Source: Bacteroidales bacterium (GTDB lineage: Bacteria > Bacteroidota > Bacteroidia > Bacteroidales > Bacteroidaceae). Taken from it: a stretch of 38,155 nucleotides of DNA. The notes below the pieces were generated by a model that was given only the letters and a program-made list of their open reading frames with translations, was not told the DNA's origin and did not search any database. Positions 1-7,702 of this stretch are shown piece by piece; the stretch's first letter is position 1, and every line of letters starts with the position of its first letter. The DNA lies in the NCBI GenBank assembly GCA_015060885.1, contig SUXO01000019.1, positions 1 to 38,155 of the forward strand, read 5' to 3'. Both the position numbers and the translations under genes were made by a program.

Positions 1-1012
1 TCCACGGCTTTATGTTGCGCACCTTGTAGTATGGCCGGCGGTTTATGAGCGATGCCTGTTTGGGGAAACCGCTGGTGAACATCAGTCTGTTGGTCTTGAA
101 CAGGTATATGCTCCCGGCATTTGCAATCAAAAGAAAGTCTGTGAACATCTTGTCGTTGGCATTGTCGCCGCCTGTATTGCTCTTGTTGTCTATGTGGCTT
201 ATCTCGCCCGGAACCACGTATGTGTACCCCAGTTCCGCAGCTGCTTGCAGAAAGGTCTTGCTGTCCGAATTCACAAGTATCGGTTTCTGCGGGTGCAGGC
301 GGTGCAGCAGTTCAAGTGGCAGCAGGCTATCCTTTATCAGTTTCTCCTGTTCGCTTTTTGTGAGTTTAAGATTGCGCCCGCTCACTTCGTTGAAGTCGCC
401 CAGGAGGTCGAGGAAACGGAAACTTGTGCTTATGTAGTCATCTTTCAAAACCTCTTTGTGCTTTGCGATGAGGCTTTCGCTGTATGCTGTCGGCTTGAAC
501 AGCTCGTTGAAAAGGGTGTGGAAGTCGTATTTGTAGCAGTAGGCTGCATTGGTGGTGACGTGGAACTCGCGGAACTCCTTGCGGAATTCATTGCCGAACC
601 ACTCTTCCTGTTTTTCCAGTTCGAACTTGCTTCCAATTCTCGACGGAACGTAGCAGACATCGGTTATGTTTGTGTTGTAATTTAGTTCTTCTTCGGTAAT
701 GCTCCAATCGACAAGGTTGGGTGCAAGGTATTTCCCCAGGTCGAAGGGGTGTGTGAAGTGTATCTTGAATTCCAGCCCCTGCTCCTTGCAGGTTTTGTAA
801 ACCGATATTATGCCCTTAATCCGGTCGGCAAGCCCGCCACTTACCTTGTGCTCGTTGTAGATGAGCACAACTCTTTTCTTTTCGTTTTCCTTTATTGCGG
901 CAGTGGCGCTGTATCCCTCTTTTCCTGTGTTTTCGGGTTGTCGGTATGCTTCAATCTCTTCTACAACCCTTTGCCACATCTCGGCAGGGGTTGGTCTGGT
1001 GGTTTTGCTCAT
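1..1012 (-). CDS. Fucosyltransferase-like glycosyltransferase, C-terminus cut by window edge
   Basis: An open frame of at least 337 codons runs leftward from an ATG at 1012 and has no stop before position 1, so the gene is truncated by the window. The N-terminal part contains VVLIYNEHKVSGGLADRIKG, and the C-terminal part contains a segment of the type FTDFLLIANAGSIYLF followed by TSGFPKQASLI. A GG-L-DR-G motif near the start and a D-F-L-L...SGFS-type segment near the end recall NodZ/GT11-like fucosyltransferases, so a sugar transferase acting on a nucleotide-sugar donor in the cytoplasm is the best guess. It lies 42 nt downstream of the PHP phosphatase gene, same strand, so it is probably the first glycosyltransferase of the capsule operon. 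The family call is from motif memory; an unspecific capsular biosynthesis protein is the alternative. Confidence 0.6.
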   Translation of the reverse strand, partial: MSKTTRPTPAEMWQRVVEEIEAYRQPENTGKEGYSATAAIKENEKKRVVLIYNEHKVSGGLADRIKGIISVYKTCKEQGLEFKIHFTHPFDLGKYLAPNLVDWSITEEELNYNTNITDVCYVPSRIGSKFELEKQEEWFGNEFRKEFREFHVTTNAAYCYKYDFHTLFNELFKPTAYSESLIAKHKEVLKDDYISTSFRFLDLLGDFNEVSGRNLKLTKSEQEKLIKDSLLPLELLHRLHPQKPILVNSDSKTFLQAAAELGYTYVVPGEISHIDNKSNTGGDNANDKMFTDFLLIANAGSIYLFKTNRLMFTSGFPKQASLINRRPYYKVRNIKPW

Positions 1013-1054
1013 CGGGTATATTCTTATGGGTGGGTGGTGGATGGTGGCTGTGTG

Positions 1055-1771
1055 TTATAGCCTTGCTTGCAAAATCTTTTTCAGTTTGTTGCGGGAACTT
1101 TTGTCGAGTGTCAGCCCTTTAATTACCTCTATTGCTCTTGGGCAGTGGGTGTCGCTGCCTGTCACGCTGTACATCTCGTTTTTGAGCAGCCAAAAGGCCT
1201 TCTTCTGTATTTCTGGGCCATATACACCGGCGAGTGATGGAATGTTCAGTTGCATCTTCACTCCCATCTCTTGCAACGTCTTGTAGTTATCCTTCTCCAA
1301 GTACAGGTACCGCTCGGCGTGGGCAAAGAGCGGGTGGTAACCTTTTGCCTTTATCCGTTGCAGGGTGTTGTAGAGGTGCATGGGCGGGGTGTAATATGAT
1401 GTTTCGACGAGCAGATGGTTACCCTCTTCGCCTATGGGCAGCAGTTCCTTGCTCTCCAATAGCTGTTCAAAATAGTTGTCGAGCATGTATTCCGTTGCAA
1501 GGCGCAGGGTGAGCCCTCCTTTGTATGCTTTGCAAAGGGTGGCGAATCGTTCTCGCAGGTCGTGGGCTGTGTTGGGGTAGTCCTCCATTGTGTGAGGTGT
1601 GAGCCATATTTCGCGATAACCGGCCTTTTCGTGTTTTGCGAGTATCTCCAAGGATGTTTCAAGTTCCTTCACGCCGTCGTCGACACCCGGCAGTATGTGG
1701 GTGTGGTAGTCGATACCGCCGGCAAGGATACCGCTATCCTCAATCTTCTCTTTCTTGTTGAAAAACCACAT
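1055..1771 (-). CDS. PHP-family tyrosine-protein phosphatase (CpsB/YwqE type)
   Basis: A 238-aa protein of the usual CpsB/YwqE length. Metal-ligand motifs of the PHP fold are visible: DYHTHILPGVDDG at about residues 21-33, LTPH near 57, LLVETSYY in the middle, FAHAERY and finally TGSDTH. These proteins are manganese-dependent phosphatases that remove phosphate from the tyrosine cluster of a polysaccharide co-polymerase kinase. Its substrate here should be the Wzc-like protein encoded immediately upstream (21 nt gap). No signal peptide or membrane segment is seen, so it acts in the cytoplasm. It takes the place of the low-molecular-weight phosphatase Wzb of proteobacterial capsule loci; an unrelated Wzb-fold phosphatase does occur at 25717-26199, outside this operon. 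Confidence 0.9.
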   Translation of the reverse strand: MWFFNKKEKIEDSGILAGGIDYHTHILPGVDDGVKELETSLEILAKHEKAGYREIWLTPHTMEDYPNTAHDLRERFATLCKAYKGGLTLRLATEYMLDNYFEQLLESKELLPIGEEGNHLLVETSYYTPPMHLYNTLQRIKAKGYHPLFAHAERYLYLEKDNYKTLQEMGVKMQLNIPSLAGVYGPEIQKKAFWLLKNEMYSVTGSDTHCPRAIEVIKGLTLDKSSRNKLKKILQARL

Positions 1772-1792
1772 AGTTCTCTTTTGAAAAGTCCG

Positions 1793-4195
1793 CTACTTTT
1801 TTTTCTTCTCGCCGTGGTAGCCGTAACGGTAGCCGTAACGGTAGCTGTAACGGTATCCGTATCGGTATCCGTATTTGTAGTAACCGCCGTGGCTGAATGT
1901 GCCGTTGAGTATTATCGAAAGGTTTTTGAGGCGTTTGGTCTCATAAATCTCTTCGAGTTCGTTGAGCATACTGCGTTCGAGCAGGCCGGTGCGCACAACG
2001 AAGAGAGTGCGGTCGGCATACTCCTCGATAATCTGCGTGTCGGCAACAATGTCAATGGGCGGGCAGTCTATTAGTATATAGTCGTATTCGCTACGCAACT
2101 GCTCTATGAGCTCTCCATAACGCTTGCCGTGCAGCAGTTCGGTGGGGTTTGGGGGGATTGTTCCCACGGGGAGAATGTATAGATTGGGATATCCTTTGTA
2201 CTGTACAATGGCTTTGTCAATCTCTTTCAACTCTCCGCTCAAATAGTTGCTCAAACCAGTAGAGGGTGAACCCGCATAGGCCGACGAGGAGCCGTGGCGC
2301 ATATCGCCGTCTATTACCAGCACTTTCTCTTTTTTCAGCGAAAGGCTGGCGGCGATGTTCATTGTAAGGAATGTCTTGCCACTGCCGGGGTTGAACGAGG
2401 TGAGTATTACAACCTCGCACCTGCCGTCCTTCTTGGCTACGAACTGTATGTTTGTGCGCAACACGCGGAAGGCTTCGTTTATTATATCACGGCTTCCCTC
2501 CCTTACCAGAATGTTCTTCTCTTCGGTGCCGTTGAGCCGTTTCTTTGCCTCTTTTGGATTGTCAGGGAGGTACATTGGTATCTCACCCACAAATGGTATT
2601 GTAAGGGATTCTATGTCCTTGCGGCCACGCACCTTGTTGTTTGACATCTCTTTGAGGAATATTATGACTGTGGGTAATAGAAGGCCTACTGCAAGTGCCA
2701 TCATAAGCGCGTTCTTCTTCATTGGTGCTACCGGCGTACCGATGCTTGCGGGTGCTGCTATTATGCGTGTGTTGCTTGCCGCATACTCCTTGGAGAGCTG
2801 GTTCTCCTCGCGTTTCTGCAACAAAAATATGTATAGTGCGTTCTTTACCTTCTGCTGTCGCATAATGGATTGCAGCTTCTTGGTCTGCTCGGGGTTCGAG
2901 GCAAGGGCCTGCGTGTTGCTTGTCTCAATCTTTCGTGCAAGCCTTATCTGTGCATTTATTGCCTCTACCTCATTGTTCGCGGCGGTTATTATGGTCTCTT
3001 TAAGTTTTTTGAGGCGGTTGTCGTAATCCTTTACAATGGGGTTCTCGTCGCTGCTGTTCTGCGCTACGGAGTTGCGGCGCAACAGTGCTGTGTTGTACTC
3101 GGTTATGAGTGACTGCACGTTGGCGTTTTTTAGGCCAATGTTGCCGGGGAGCAACAGGTTCTTCTCGTCTTTGAGTATGTTGATGAGATATTGCACAACC
3201 TCGCGCTGGTTGGTGAGGGTGAGTATCTCTTTCTCACTCTCTTTCTTTTCGTTTAGGTATTTGCTGCCGTCGCCTTTCTCGTTTTGGATGAGGTTGCGCC
3301 CTTTGTACGATGCAATTTCGCCGTCGAGTTTCCACAGTTCGTCGCGCAACATATCTATTCGGCGGTTGAGGAAACTGTCGGTGCTCACGGCAATCTGGTT
3401 CTTGTCCTGCAACCACCGCTCGTTGTATATGTCTATTACGGTGCCAAGCACAGCACGCCCGCGGCGTGTGGATATGTCGCGTATGCGAAGGTTTGCTATG
3501 GTTGTGTTCTCGCTCTCGAACGATGCGTTGAAGTGCGAAGTGAAATATTCAAGCGTCTTGTTTATGTTGTTGCGCTTTACAAAGATATTGGTGTTTTTTC
3601 CGTTTGGGTAATTCTCATTTGGAGTTATACAAATGCGCCCTAACGGGGTTGTTACAGTGTCATTCAATCGCGCTCTGATGAGCCCATCCGAAATTTCACT
3701 GTTCTCTTTGTAGAAGTTCCACATGCAAACTTCGTCGTTCTCTTGCAGGTTCATTGTGAAGCCTACATCTTCGTTGCGGCCAATGTCCAACAAGTTTACC
3801 TTTGCAGGCGCGTCATTGTTGAAAATTATGGCATTGTGGAAGTGTCCCTCGGTGGCGTAGCTTATGTCGAGGTTCAGGCGCTTTATGGCTTCGAGCATAA
3901 TGGCCGGCGACTGTATGGCCATCAGCTCTTCGTTGGCGTTGCTTTGGTAGTTGTCGCTGAAAGAGGTAAAGGCGTTATTGTTTGCTCCACCGCCTTTTTC
4001 GTTACTGTCTTTTATGAGTATCGATGCAGTGCTTACATATATTGGCGGGGTGCTTAAAATATACAACACGGCAATGGTTAAGGTGACAAGCAATGATGCC
4101 ACATACCAATGCCAGTTGCCGAGGCACAGATACAAAAGGTCTATGATGGGCAGCGTGTTTTCGGTCTTTTGCTGCCTTCTGTTTCTTGTTGCCAT
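1793..4195 (-). CDS. wzc: Wzc-like polysaccharide co-polymerase and autophosphorylating tyrosine kinase
   Basis: An 800-aa inner-membrane protein. Residues ~33-50 form the first membrane segment, followed by a Wzz-type periplasmic region with long coiled-coil stretches, a second membrane segment near residues 495-517, and a cytoplasmic BY-kinase domain. Kinase motifs are Walker A FNPGSGKT (~601-608), Walker A' VLVIDGDMR (~625-633) and Walker B YILIDCPP (~706-713). The C-terminus carries 12 tyrosines between residues 772 and 793, mostly as an alternating RYGY pattern, the expected autophosphorylation cluster. Such proteins control chain length and export of capsule or exopolysaccharide with the Wza channel; cycles of phosphorylation and removal by the adjacent phosphatase drive assembly. 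The gap to wza is 25 nt. The tail is encoded by a 12-bp tandem repeat, annotated separately. Confidence 0.95.
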   Translation of the reverse strand: MATRNRRQQKTENTLPIIDLLYLCLGNWHWYVASLLVTLTIAVLYILSTPPIYVSTASILIKDSNEKGGGANNNAFTSFSDNYQSNANEELMAIQSPAIMLEAIKRLNLDISYATEGHFHNAIIFNNDAPAKVNLLDIGRNEDVGFTMNLQENDEVCMWNFYKENSEISDGLIRARLNDTVTTPLGRICITPNENYPNGKNTNIFVKRNNINKTLEYFTSHFNASFESENTTIANLRIRDISTRRGRAVLGTVIDIYNERWLQDKNQIAVSTDSFLNRRIDMLRDELWKLDGEIASYKGRNLIQNEKGDGSKYLNEKKESEKEILTLTNQREVVQYLINILKDEKNLLLPGNIGLKNANVQSLITEYNTALLRRNSVAQNSSDENPIVKDYDNRLKKLKETIITAANNEVEAINAQIRLARKIETSNTQALASNPEQTKKLQSIMRQQKVKNALYIFLLQKREENQLSKEYAASNTRIIAAPASIGTPVAPMKKNALMMALAVGLLLPTVIIFLKEMSNNKVRGRKDIESLTIPFVGEIPMYLPDNPKEAKKRLNGTEEKNILVREGSRDIINEAFRVLRTNIQFVAKKDGRCEVVILTSFNPGSGKTFLTMNIAASLSLKKEKVLVIDGDMRHGSSSAYAGSPSTGLSNYLSGELKEIDKAIVQYKGYPNLYILPVGTIPPNPTELLHGKRYGELIEQLRSEYDYILIDCPPIDIVADTQIIEEYADRTLFVVRTGLLERSMLNELEEIYETKRLKNLSIILNGTFSHGGYYKYGYRYGYRYSYRYGYRYGYHGEKKKK
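1817..1876 (-). repeat. 12-bp tandem repeat, five units, inside the wzc 3' end
   Basis: On the + strand the unit GTAGCCGTAACG occurs at 1817 and 1829, then as variants at 1841, 1853 and 1865. Read on the coding strand, each unit encodes four residues of the RYGY type (one copy gives RYSY). Because the unit is a multiple of three, gain or loss of copies would change the tyrosine-tail length without breaking the frame. Confidence 0.9.
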
Positions 4196-4220
4196 ATTTG
4201 TGGAATTTTAGGGCTGTTTG

Positions 4221-5024
4221 TTATCGGTTGTCGATAAATGTCACAAATGACATTATGAACGAGGCAAGTGACATCCAGAACGATGTCGAGCGCATTGTGT
4301 TGCTGTTTATGTCGGCCTGGCCGGCGCGTTTGCTGTTGGGCTTCACATAAACGATGTCGTTTTGTTGCAGGTAGAAAGCGGGTGAAGAGTAGATGCTCTC
4401 GGCCGATGTAAAATCCATCTCATACACTTTTTGAGTGTCGCCCTCCTGGCGTAATACTGTGACATTGTTCCTGAGGCCTTCGATTTTCATATCACCGGCC
4501 TCGGCAATAGCATCGATAATGGTTATATAATCTTTGTCGATACCCACCTTGCCTGGTCTGCTCACTTCACCCAATATGGTAATCTCCTGGTTCACATACT
4601 CAACGGTGACAATTGGGTCGAGCACAAGTTTTCTTGTTATAAGTTCGTTCTTTATGAGTCCTGCAACCTCCTCGCGGGTTTTGCCTTCTATGTTTATTTT
4701 GCCGATAACGGGGAAGTCGATATTGCCATAGCTGTCGATGGTGTATGCTGCAATGCCATTGGTGTTGTTTGTGCCGGCAGTGTTGTTTGTGCTGCCGAAG
4801 GTGCGGCTGGGAATTGTGAGGTTGAAGAGTGCCACAAGTTCGGGGTCCTTGCTGTTTACAATAATGGAGAGCTTGTCGCCCGGTATCATCTTTATTTTGT
4901 TGGGCAGGGTGGTGATGGTCTTTGTGTCACCATTGCCCAAGTCCTGGAAATAGGTCACTTTTTTGGTGGTTGTGCAGCTTGCAAGCAGCGCAATGAAGAA
5001 TAAGAGTGTCAGTGTCTTTTTCAT
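4221..5024 (-). CDS. wza: Wza-like outer-membrane polysaccharide export lipoprotein
   Basis: I place the start at the ATG at 5024, giving 267 aa beginning MKKTLTLLFFIALLASC; this has a clear lipobox with the lipidated cysteine at residue 17. A TTG further upstream (5051) would prefix nine residues and bury the signal peptide, so it is rejected. The mature part shows a polysaccharide-export domain (PGDKLSIIVNSKDPELV) followed by SLBB-like segments (VTVEYVNQEITILGEV, GDMKIEGLRNNVTV), and ends with a hydrophobic segment SFWMSLASFIMSFVTF, which may form the outer-membrane helix. It forms the export channel that works with the Wzc-like kinase encoded next. Only 23 nt separate it from the upstream antiterminator gene, consistent with one transcript. 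Confidence 0.93.
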   Translation of the reverse strand: MKKTLTLLFFIALLASCTTTKKVTYFQDLGNGDTKTITTLPNKIKMIPGDKLSIIVNSKDPELVALFNLTIPSRTFGSTNNTAGTNNTNGIAAYTIDSYGNIDFPVIGKINIEGKTREEVAGLIKNELITRKLVLDPIVTVEYVNQEITILGEVSRPGKVGIDKDYITIIDAIAEAGDMKIEGLRNNVTVLRQEGDTQKVYEMDFTSAESIYSSPAFYLQQNDIVYVKPNSKRAGQADINSNTMRSTSFWMSLASFIMSFVTFIDNR

Positions 5025-5047
5025 ATGATTTTGTATTTTATTGTTTT

Positions 5048-5620
5048 TCAAAGAATTTCTATGAGGTCGGGCGATATTTCGGCGTTTATGGCCACGGCGG
5101 CAAGCCCTTCGATGAGCACCACCACGCGGCGGTTGCGTTTGCCCTTTATCTTTACAAAAACACCCTCCGTGCCGTCGAATGTACCTCCGTGTATGCGCAC
5201 TCTGGTTCCTTGCGCAATGTCTATATCTTCGGGTTTCAGGTAGGTGAGTTCGTTCATGCGGCCCTGTGTTACGGCAATGAACTGCTCCATCTCCTTGTCG
5301 GGGACTATAATCGGGCGGTTCTTGCCACCGGTGGGGAAGGTGCGGTATTGCAGGTAGTCAACCCCTTGCTTCACCTGTTGCATAATCTCTTTTGTGGTAT
5401 GTACGAAGATGAGGTTGTGAATGGCGGGAACATTCTTGCTGCTCTTTGTATGCCCTTTCTCGACAATGGCCTTTGTCATCGGTACAAAACTCTCGATGCC
5501 TCTTGCTGTCAGGTATTCGCGGGCTTTGAGTTCCCGTCGATAGGGGGCGCTCATTGCGAACCACACGGCTTTATTGTCGGTCTCGTTGTTGTTCATTGGT
5601 GCGCGTTGGCAACAGGGCAT
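5048..5620 (-). CDS. upxY: UpxY-family NusG-like transcription antiterminator
   Basis: Up to 190 aa. The NGN domain begins with AVWFAMSAPYRRELKAREYL and continues to about residue 130; a KOW-like segment follows (GTRVRIHGGTFDGTEGVFVKIKG). UpxY proteins of Bacteroidales bind RNA polymerase on the leader of their own capsule operon and prevent early termination. Its place as first gene of a wza-wzc operon fits. Two starts are possible: ATG at 5620, preceded by GAGGAG at a workable distance, and ATG at 5596 (MNNNETDNK), which removes eight residues unlike the family. I keep 5620 because of the purine-rich site, but the shorter form is equally possible. No upxZ-like gene follows, unlike the well-known B. 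fragilis loci. Confidence 0.9.
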   Translation of the reverse strand: MPCCQRAPMNNNETDNKAVWFAMSAPYRRELKAREYLTARGIESFVPMTKAIVEKGHTKSSKNVPAIHNLIFVHTTKEIMQQVKQGVDYLQYRTFPTGGKNRPIIVPDKEMEQFIAVTQGRMNELTYLKPEDIDIAQGTRVRIHGGTFDGTEGVFVKIKGKRNRRVVVLIEGLAAVAINAEISPDLIEIL

Positions 5621-5747
5621 TTCTTTGGCTCCTCAATATTTATGTAAAACATTGAGTTACAGTTGTTTGAGAGTTTTGCGAGGCTGTTGTCCCAGCGAAG
5701 CCGCGATTTTACGCGCGCGTACGCGAGAAAACTACGCACCTCTTTTG
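5621..5747 (-). promoter_or_regulatory. Untranslated leader of the capsule operon
   Basis: About 125 nt lie between the predicted transcription start (around 5741) and the upxY start. The segment is GC-rich near its 5' end and contains a perfect 10-bp palindrome, CGCGTACGCG at 5716-5725, within an alternating CG run. In UpxY systems the leader RNA is where the antiterminator acts, so this is the likely target. The role is inferred; no defined terminator hairpin was seen. Confidence 0.45.
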
Positions 5748-5779
5748 CAAAGATATTGAAAGAGATGTTAATAAACAAA
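5748..5779 (-). promoter_or_regulatory. Promoter of the upxY-wza-wzc operon
   Basis: On the minus strand TTTG (5776-5779) is followed after 20 nt by TATCTTTG (5748-5755), an exact match to the Bacteroidota -33/-7 consensus. I found no convincing inverted repeats flanking it, so a phase-variable promoter is not supported. Confidence 0.8.
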
Positions 5780-5807
5780 TAATAATTGTTATATTTATAA
5801 CGGTTTT

Positions 5808-5831
5808 TCTCTTTTTTGAGCGAAAAAGAGA
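5808..5831 (-). terminator. Possible weak terminator after the methyltransferase gene
   Basis: A 9-bp stem, TCTCTTTTT with AAAAAGAGA and a 6-nt loop, lies about 27 nt past the methyltransferase stop. It is A/T-rich and has no following U-run on the minus strand, so terminator activity is uncertain. Confidence 0.3.
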
Positions 5832-5857
5832 GCCTGGGAGAGCAGCGGAATGTGTTG

Positions 5858-6589
5858 CTATTTCTTTACGATGAGGCGTGCGAGGTAGTCGTAATGCTCG
5901 CCATCGAGGCACTTCTCGCATTCGAACCCGTGTTCTTCGGCGTACATTGAGAGTGTGTCGAAATCTATGTATAGCCAGTCGAAGGGCTCGCCTGTGGTGT
6001 TGCGGTAGCGCATCTTGTAATCGACCTCTCCGTAGTAGCCGGCTGCGAGGTCTATGTCCATTGAACCATCGTCGTTCATAAATACATAGCGTATGTCCGA
6101 CGAGTCGAGCAGTATCTGTCCGCCGTCGGCCAGGAGGCGTTTCGCGCTCTTGAAAAAGGCTGCAAGGTTCTCTGTCTTGCCCACAATGCCAATTCCGTTC
6201 ATTGCCAGCAGTATGGTGTCGAATTTTTCGCAGAATGTCTCGTCGAAAAAGTTTATGATGCGCGCGTCGATACCGCGCTCTTTCATAACCTCGACCGACA
6301 ATTCCGAAATGTCAATTGCGGTGACTTGCAGGCCGCGTTTTGCGAGTTCAATGCTGTGGCAACCCGAACCGGCTCCCACGTCGAGCACTCTTCCACGGCA
6401 CAGTTTTACGGCTTCCTGTTCCTGTGGCGGCATCTCGTCGAAACTGCGGAACAGGGTGGGTACGGGTATCTCGTCTTCGTAGAACATTGAAGACAATACT
6501 CTTAACTTGCCTGCTCTTCCTTTTTTGTGGAATTCGGCAATGGCTTGCCCCATTGGGTCCTTGTCGCGGGGAATGGTTGTGTTGCTCAT
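5858..6589 (-). CDS. Class I SAM-dependent methyltransferase
   Basis: A 243-aa protein with the Rossmann-type motif I RVLDVGAGSGCHSIEL (about residues 67-82), the acidic end of strand 2 in VTAIDIS, and a motif IV-like FDTILLAMNGIG. It should transfer a methyl group from S-adenosylmethionine, but the substrate cannot be read from the sequence. There is no signal peptide. It follows the GT9 gene by 54 nt on the same strand, with a terminator-like hairpin in between, so it may be only partly co-transcribed with the envelope-glycan genes. Modification of a sugar or lipid is conceivable from context; a small-molecule methyltransferase is equally possible. Confidence 0.85.
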   Translation of the reverse strand: MSNTTIPRDKDPMGQAIAEFHKKGRAGKLRVLSSMFYEDEIPVPTLFRSFDEMPPQEQEAVKLCRGRVLDVGAGSGCHSIELAKRGLQVTAIDISELSVEVMKERGIDARIINFFDETFCEKFDTILLAMNGIGIVGKTENLAAFFKSAKRLLADGGQILLDSSDIRYVFMNDDGSMDIDLAAGYYGEVDYKMRYRNTTGEPFDWLYIDFDTLSMYAEEHGFECEKCLDGEHYDYLARLIVKK

Positions 6590-6605
6590 TGTTTTTTGTA
6601 AGTAA

Positions 6606-6637
6606 AAAGGGGCTTTCCTAAAACAGATTGCCCCTTT
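6606..6637 (-). terminator. Terminator-like hairpin between GT9 and methyltransferase genes
   Basis: AAAGGGGC at 6606-6613 pairs with GCCCCTTT at 6630-6637 around a 16-nt loop. On the minus strand the stem ends in a short T-run (TTTTT), as in intrinsic terminators. It lies just after the GT9 stop and 17 nt before the methyltransferase ATG. Confidence 0.55.
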
Positions 6638-6643
6638 AACCGG

Positions 6644-7702
6644 TTATTTTCCTACTTTTTTGAGAATTTTTGCGGCTATCTCTTCGGGTGGTATGTTCAT
6701 GCAACGGTAGTCGCCGTAAATGCAGGGCTTGTTGCCGAAAATGGAACAGGGGCGGCAGGGCAGCTGCAATTCAACGCAGTCCTCCTTTTGCTGTTTCCAA
6801 CCGAGGAAGCCTGCCAGGGGTGATGTCGCGCCCCAGATTGAAATTGCGGGTGTCCCGGTGAGCGATGCCATGTGCATATTGGCCGAGTCCATACAAACCA
6901 TTGCATCGAGGTGGCTTATGAGGCGCAACTCGCCATTGAAATTGGTGCGCCCCAGGAATGAGTGCACGCAGGGGAACTCCTTGCACCACTCGTTTACAAC
7001 TGCCTCCTCCTTCGGCCCGTTGCCGAAACAGAAGATCTCTATATCGGGGTTCTGCGCAAGCTGTGAAATAACCTCGCGCATCTTCTCCGTGGGGTAAATC
7101 TTCCCCTTGTGTGCGGCAAACGGTGCTATACCCACCCATTTGTTGTTGCCTTTGGGCGGCAGTATGTCGCTGAACTCTTCGATGTTTCCCTTGCTGCTGC
7201 CGAACAGCGATGTGAATTCGGGCGTGAACGGCAGGCCTATGCGGTCGAAAACCTCACGGTAACGCTCGAAAGTGCTTTTCAGCTCCTCTCTCACCTTGTT
7301 CTTGCCGCGTGTCAATCGTTTCTTCTCGGCCCGTCCTTTTGCGATGTTGGCCACTTTGGCTCCGCTTAAAACAGCGAAGTAGCCACGCAGGATTTTTGTG
7401 CGCAGCACGTCATGCAGGTCGGCAAAGGCATCGGGCTTGTGCTTGTTCAGCTCCTTGTATAGCTTGAAAAGCCCTGTAAGGCCCTTGTAATTGTTCAAAT
7501 TTATCCCGATGAAATGGAGGTTTTCGGGTTTGTCAATGAAAAACTGCCCGAACCTCTCGCGGCTCACGAAGATGAATTTGTCCTTGGGGTATGTGCGGGC
7601 AAGCGAGTATAGCAATGGTATTGTCATTGCTATATCGCCTACTGCCGAAAAACGTGTTATAAGAATTGTTCTTGGAGTGTCGTTATTTCTTGCCTGCGCC
7701 AT
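6644..7702 (-). CDS. Glycosyltransferase family 9 (heptosyltransferase-like)
   Basis: A 352-aa protein with the GT9 hallmarks: N-terminal ILITRFSAVGDIAMTIPLL, the central donor-domain start WVGIAPFAAHKGKIYP, and the C-terminal VCMDSANMHMASLTGTPAIS with IWGATSP. A cysteine-rich segment (LPCRPCSIFGNKPC) follows, typical of Bacteroidota members. The family transfers ADP-heptose or related sugars to the lipopolysaccharide core at the cytoplasmic face of the inner membrane. Its ATG lies 20 nt inside the end of the DUF4254 gene, so the two are translationally coupled. The exact sugar is not predictable. Confidence 0.92.
   Translation of the reverse strand: MAQARNNDTPRTILITRFSAVGDIAMTIPLLYSLARTYPKDKFIFVSRERFGQFFIDKPENLHFIGINLNNYKGLTGLFKLYKELNKHKPDAFADLHDVLRTKILRGYFAVLSGAKVANIAKGRAEKKRLTRGKNKVREELKSTFERYREVFDRIGLPFTPEFTSLFGSSKGNIEEFSDILPPKGNNKWVGIAPFAAHKGKIYPTEKMREVISQLAQNPDIEIFCFGNGPKEEAVVNEWCKEFPCVHSFLGRTNFNGELRLISHLDAMVCMDSANMHMASLTGTPAISIWGATSPLAGFLGWKQQKEDCVELQLPCRPCSIFGNKPCIYGDYRCMNIPPEEIAAKILKKVGK

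Noticed and set aside
445-660. 71-codon frame on the minus strand inside the left-edge gene, and plus-strand frames at 45-685
   Set aside because: They are out-of-frame shadows of the open-ended glycosyltransferase-like gene, whose frame shows family motifs throughout.
5700-5850. Possible invertible capsule promoter
   Set aside because: I compared the sequences on both sides of the promoter; only a seven-base GAGAAAA-like match occurs in inverted orientation, far shorter than the inverted repeats of known invertible capsule promoters, and no recombinase gene is nearby.
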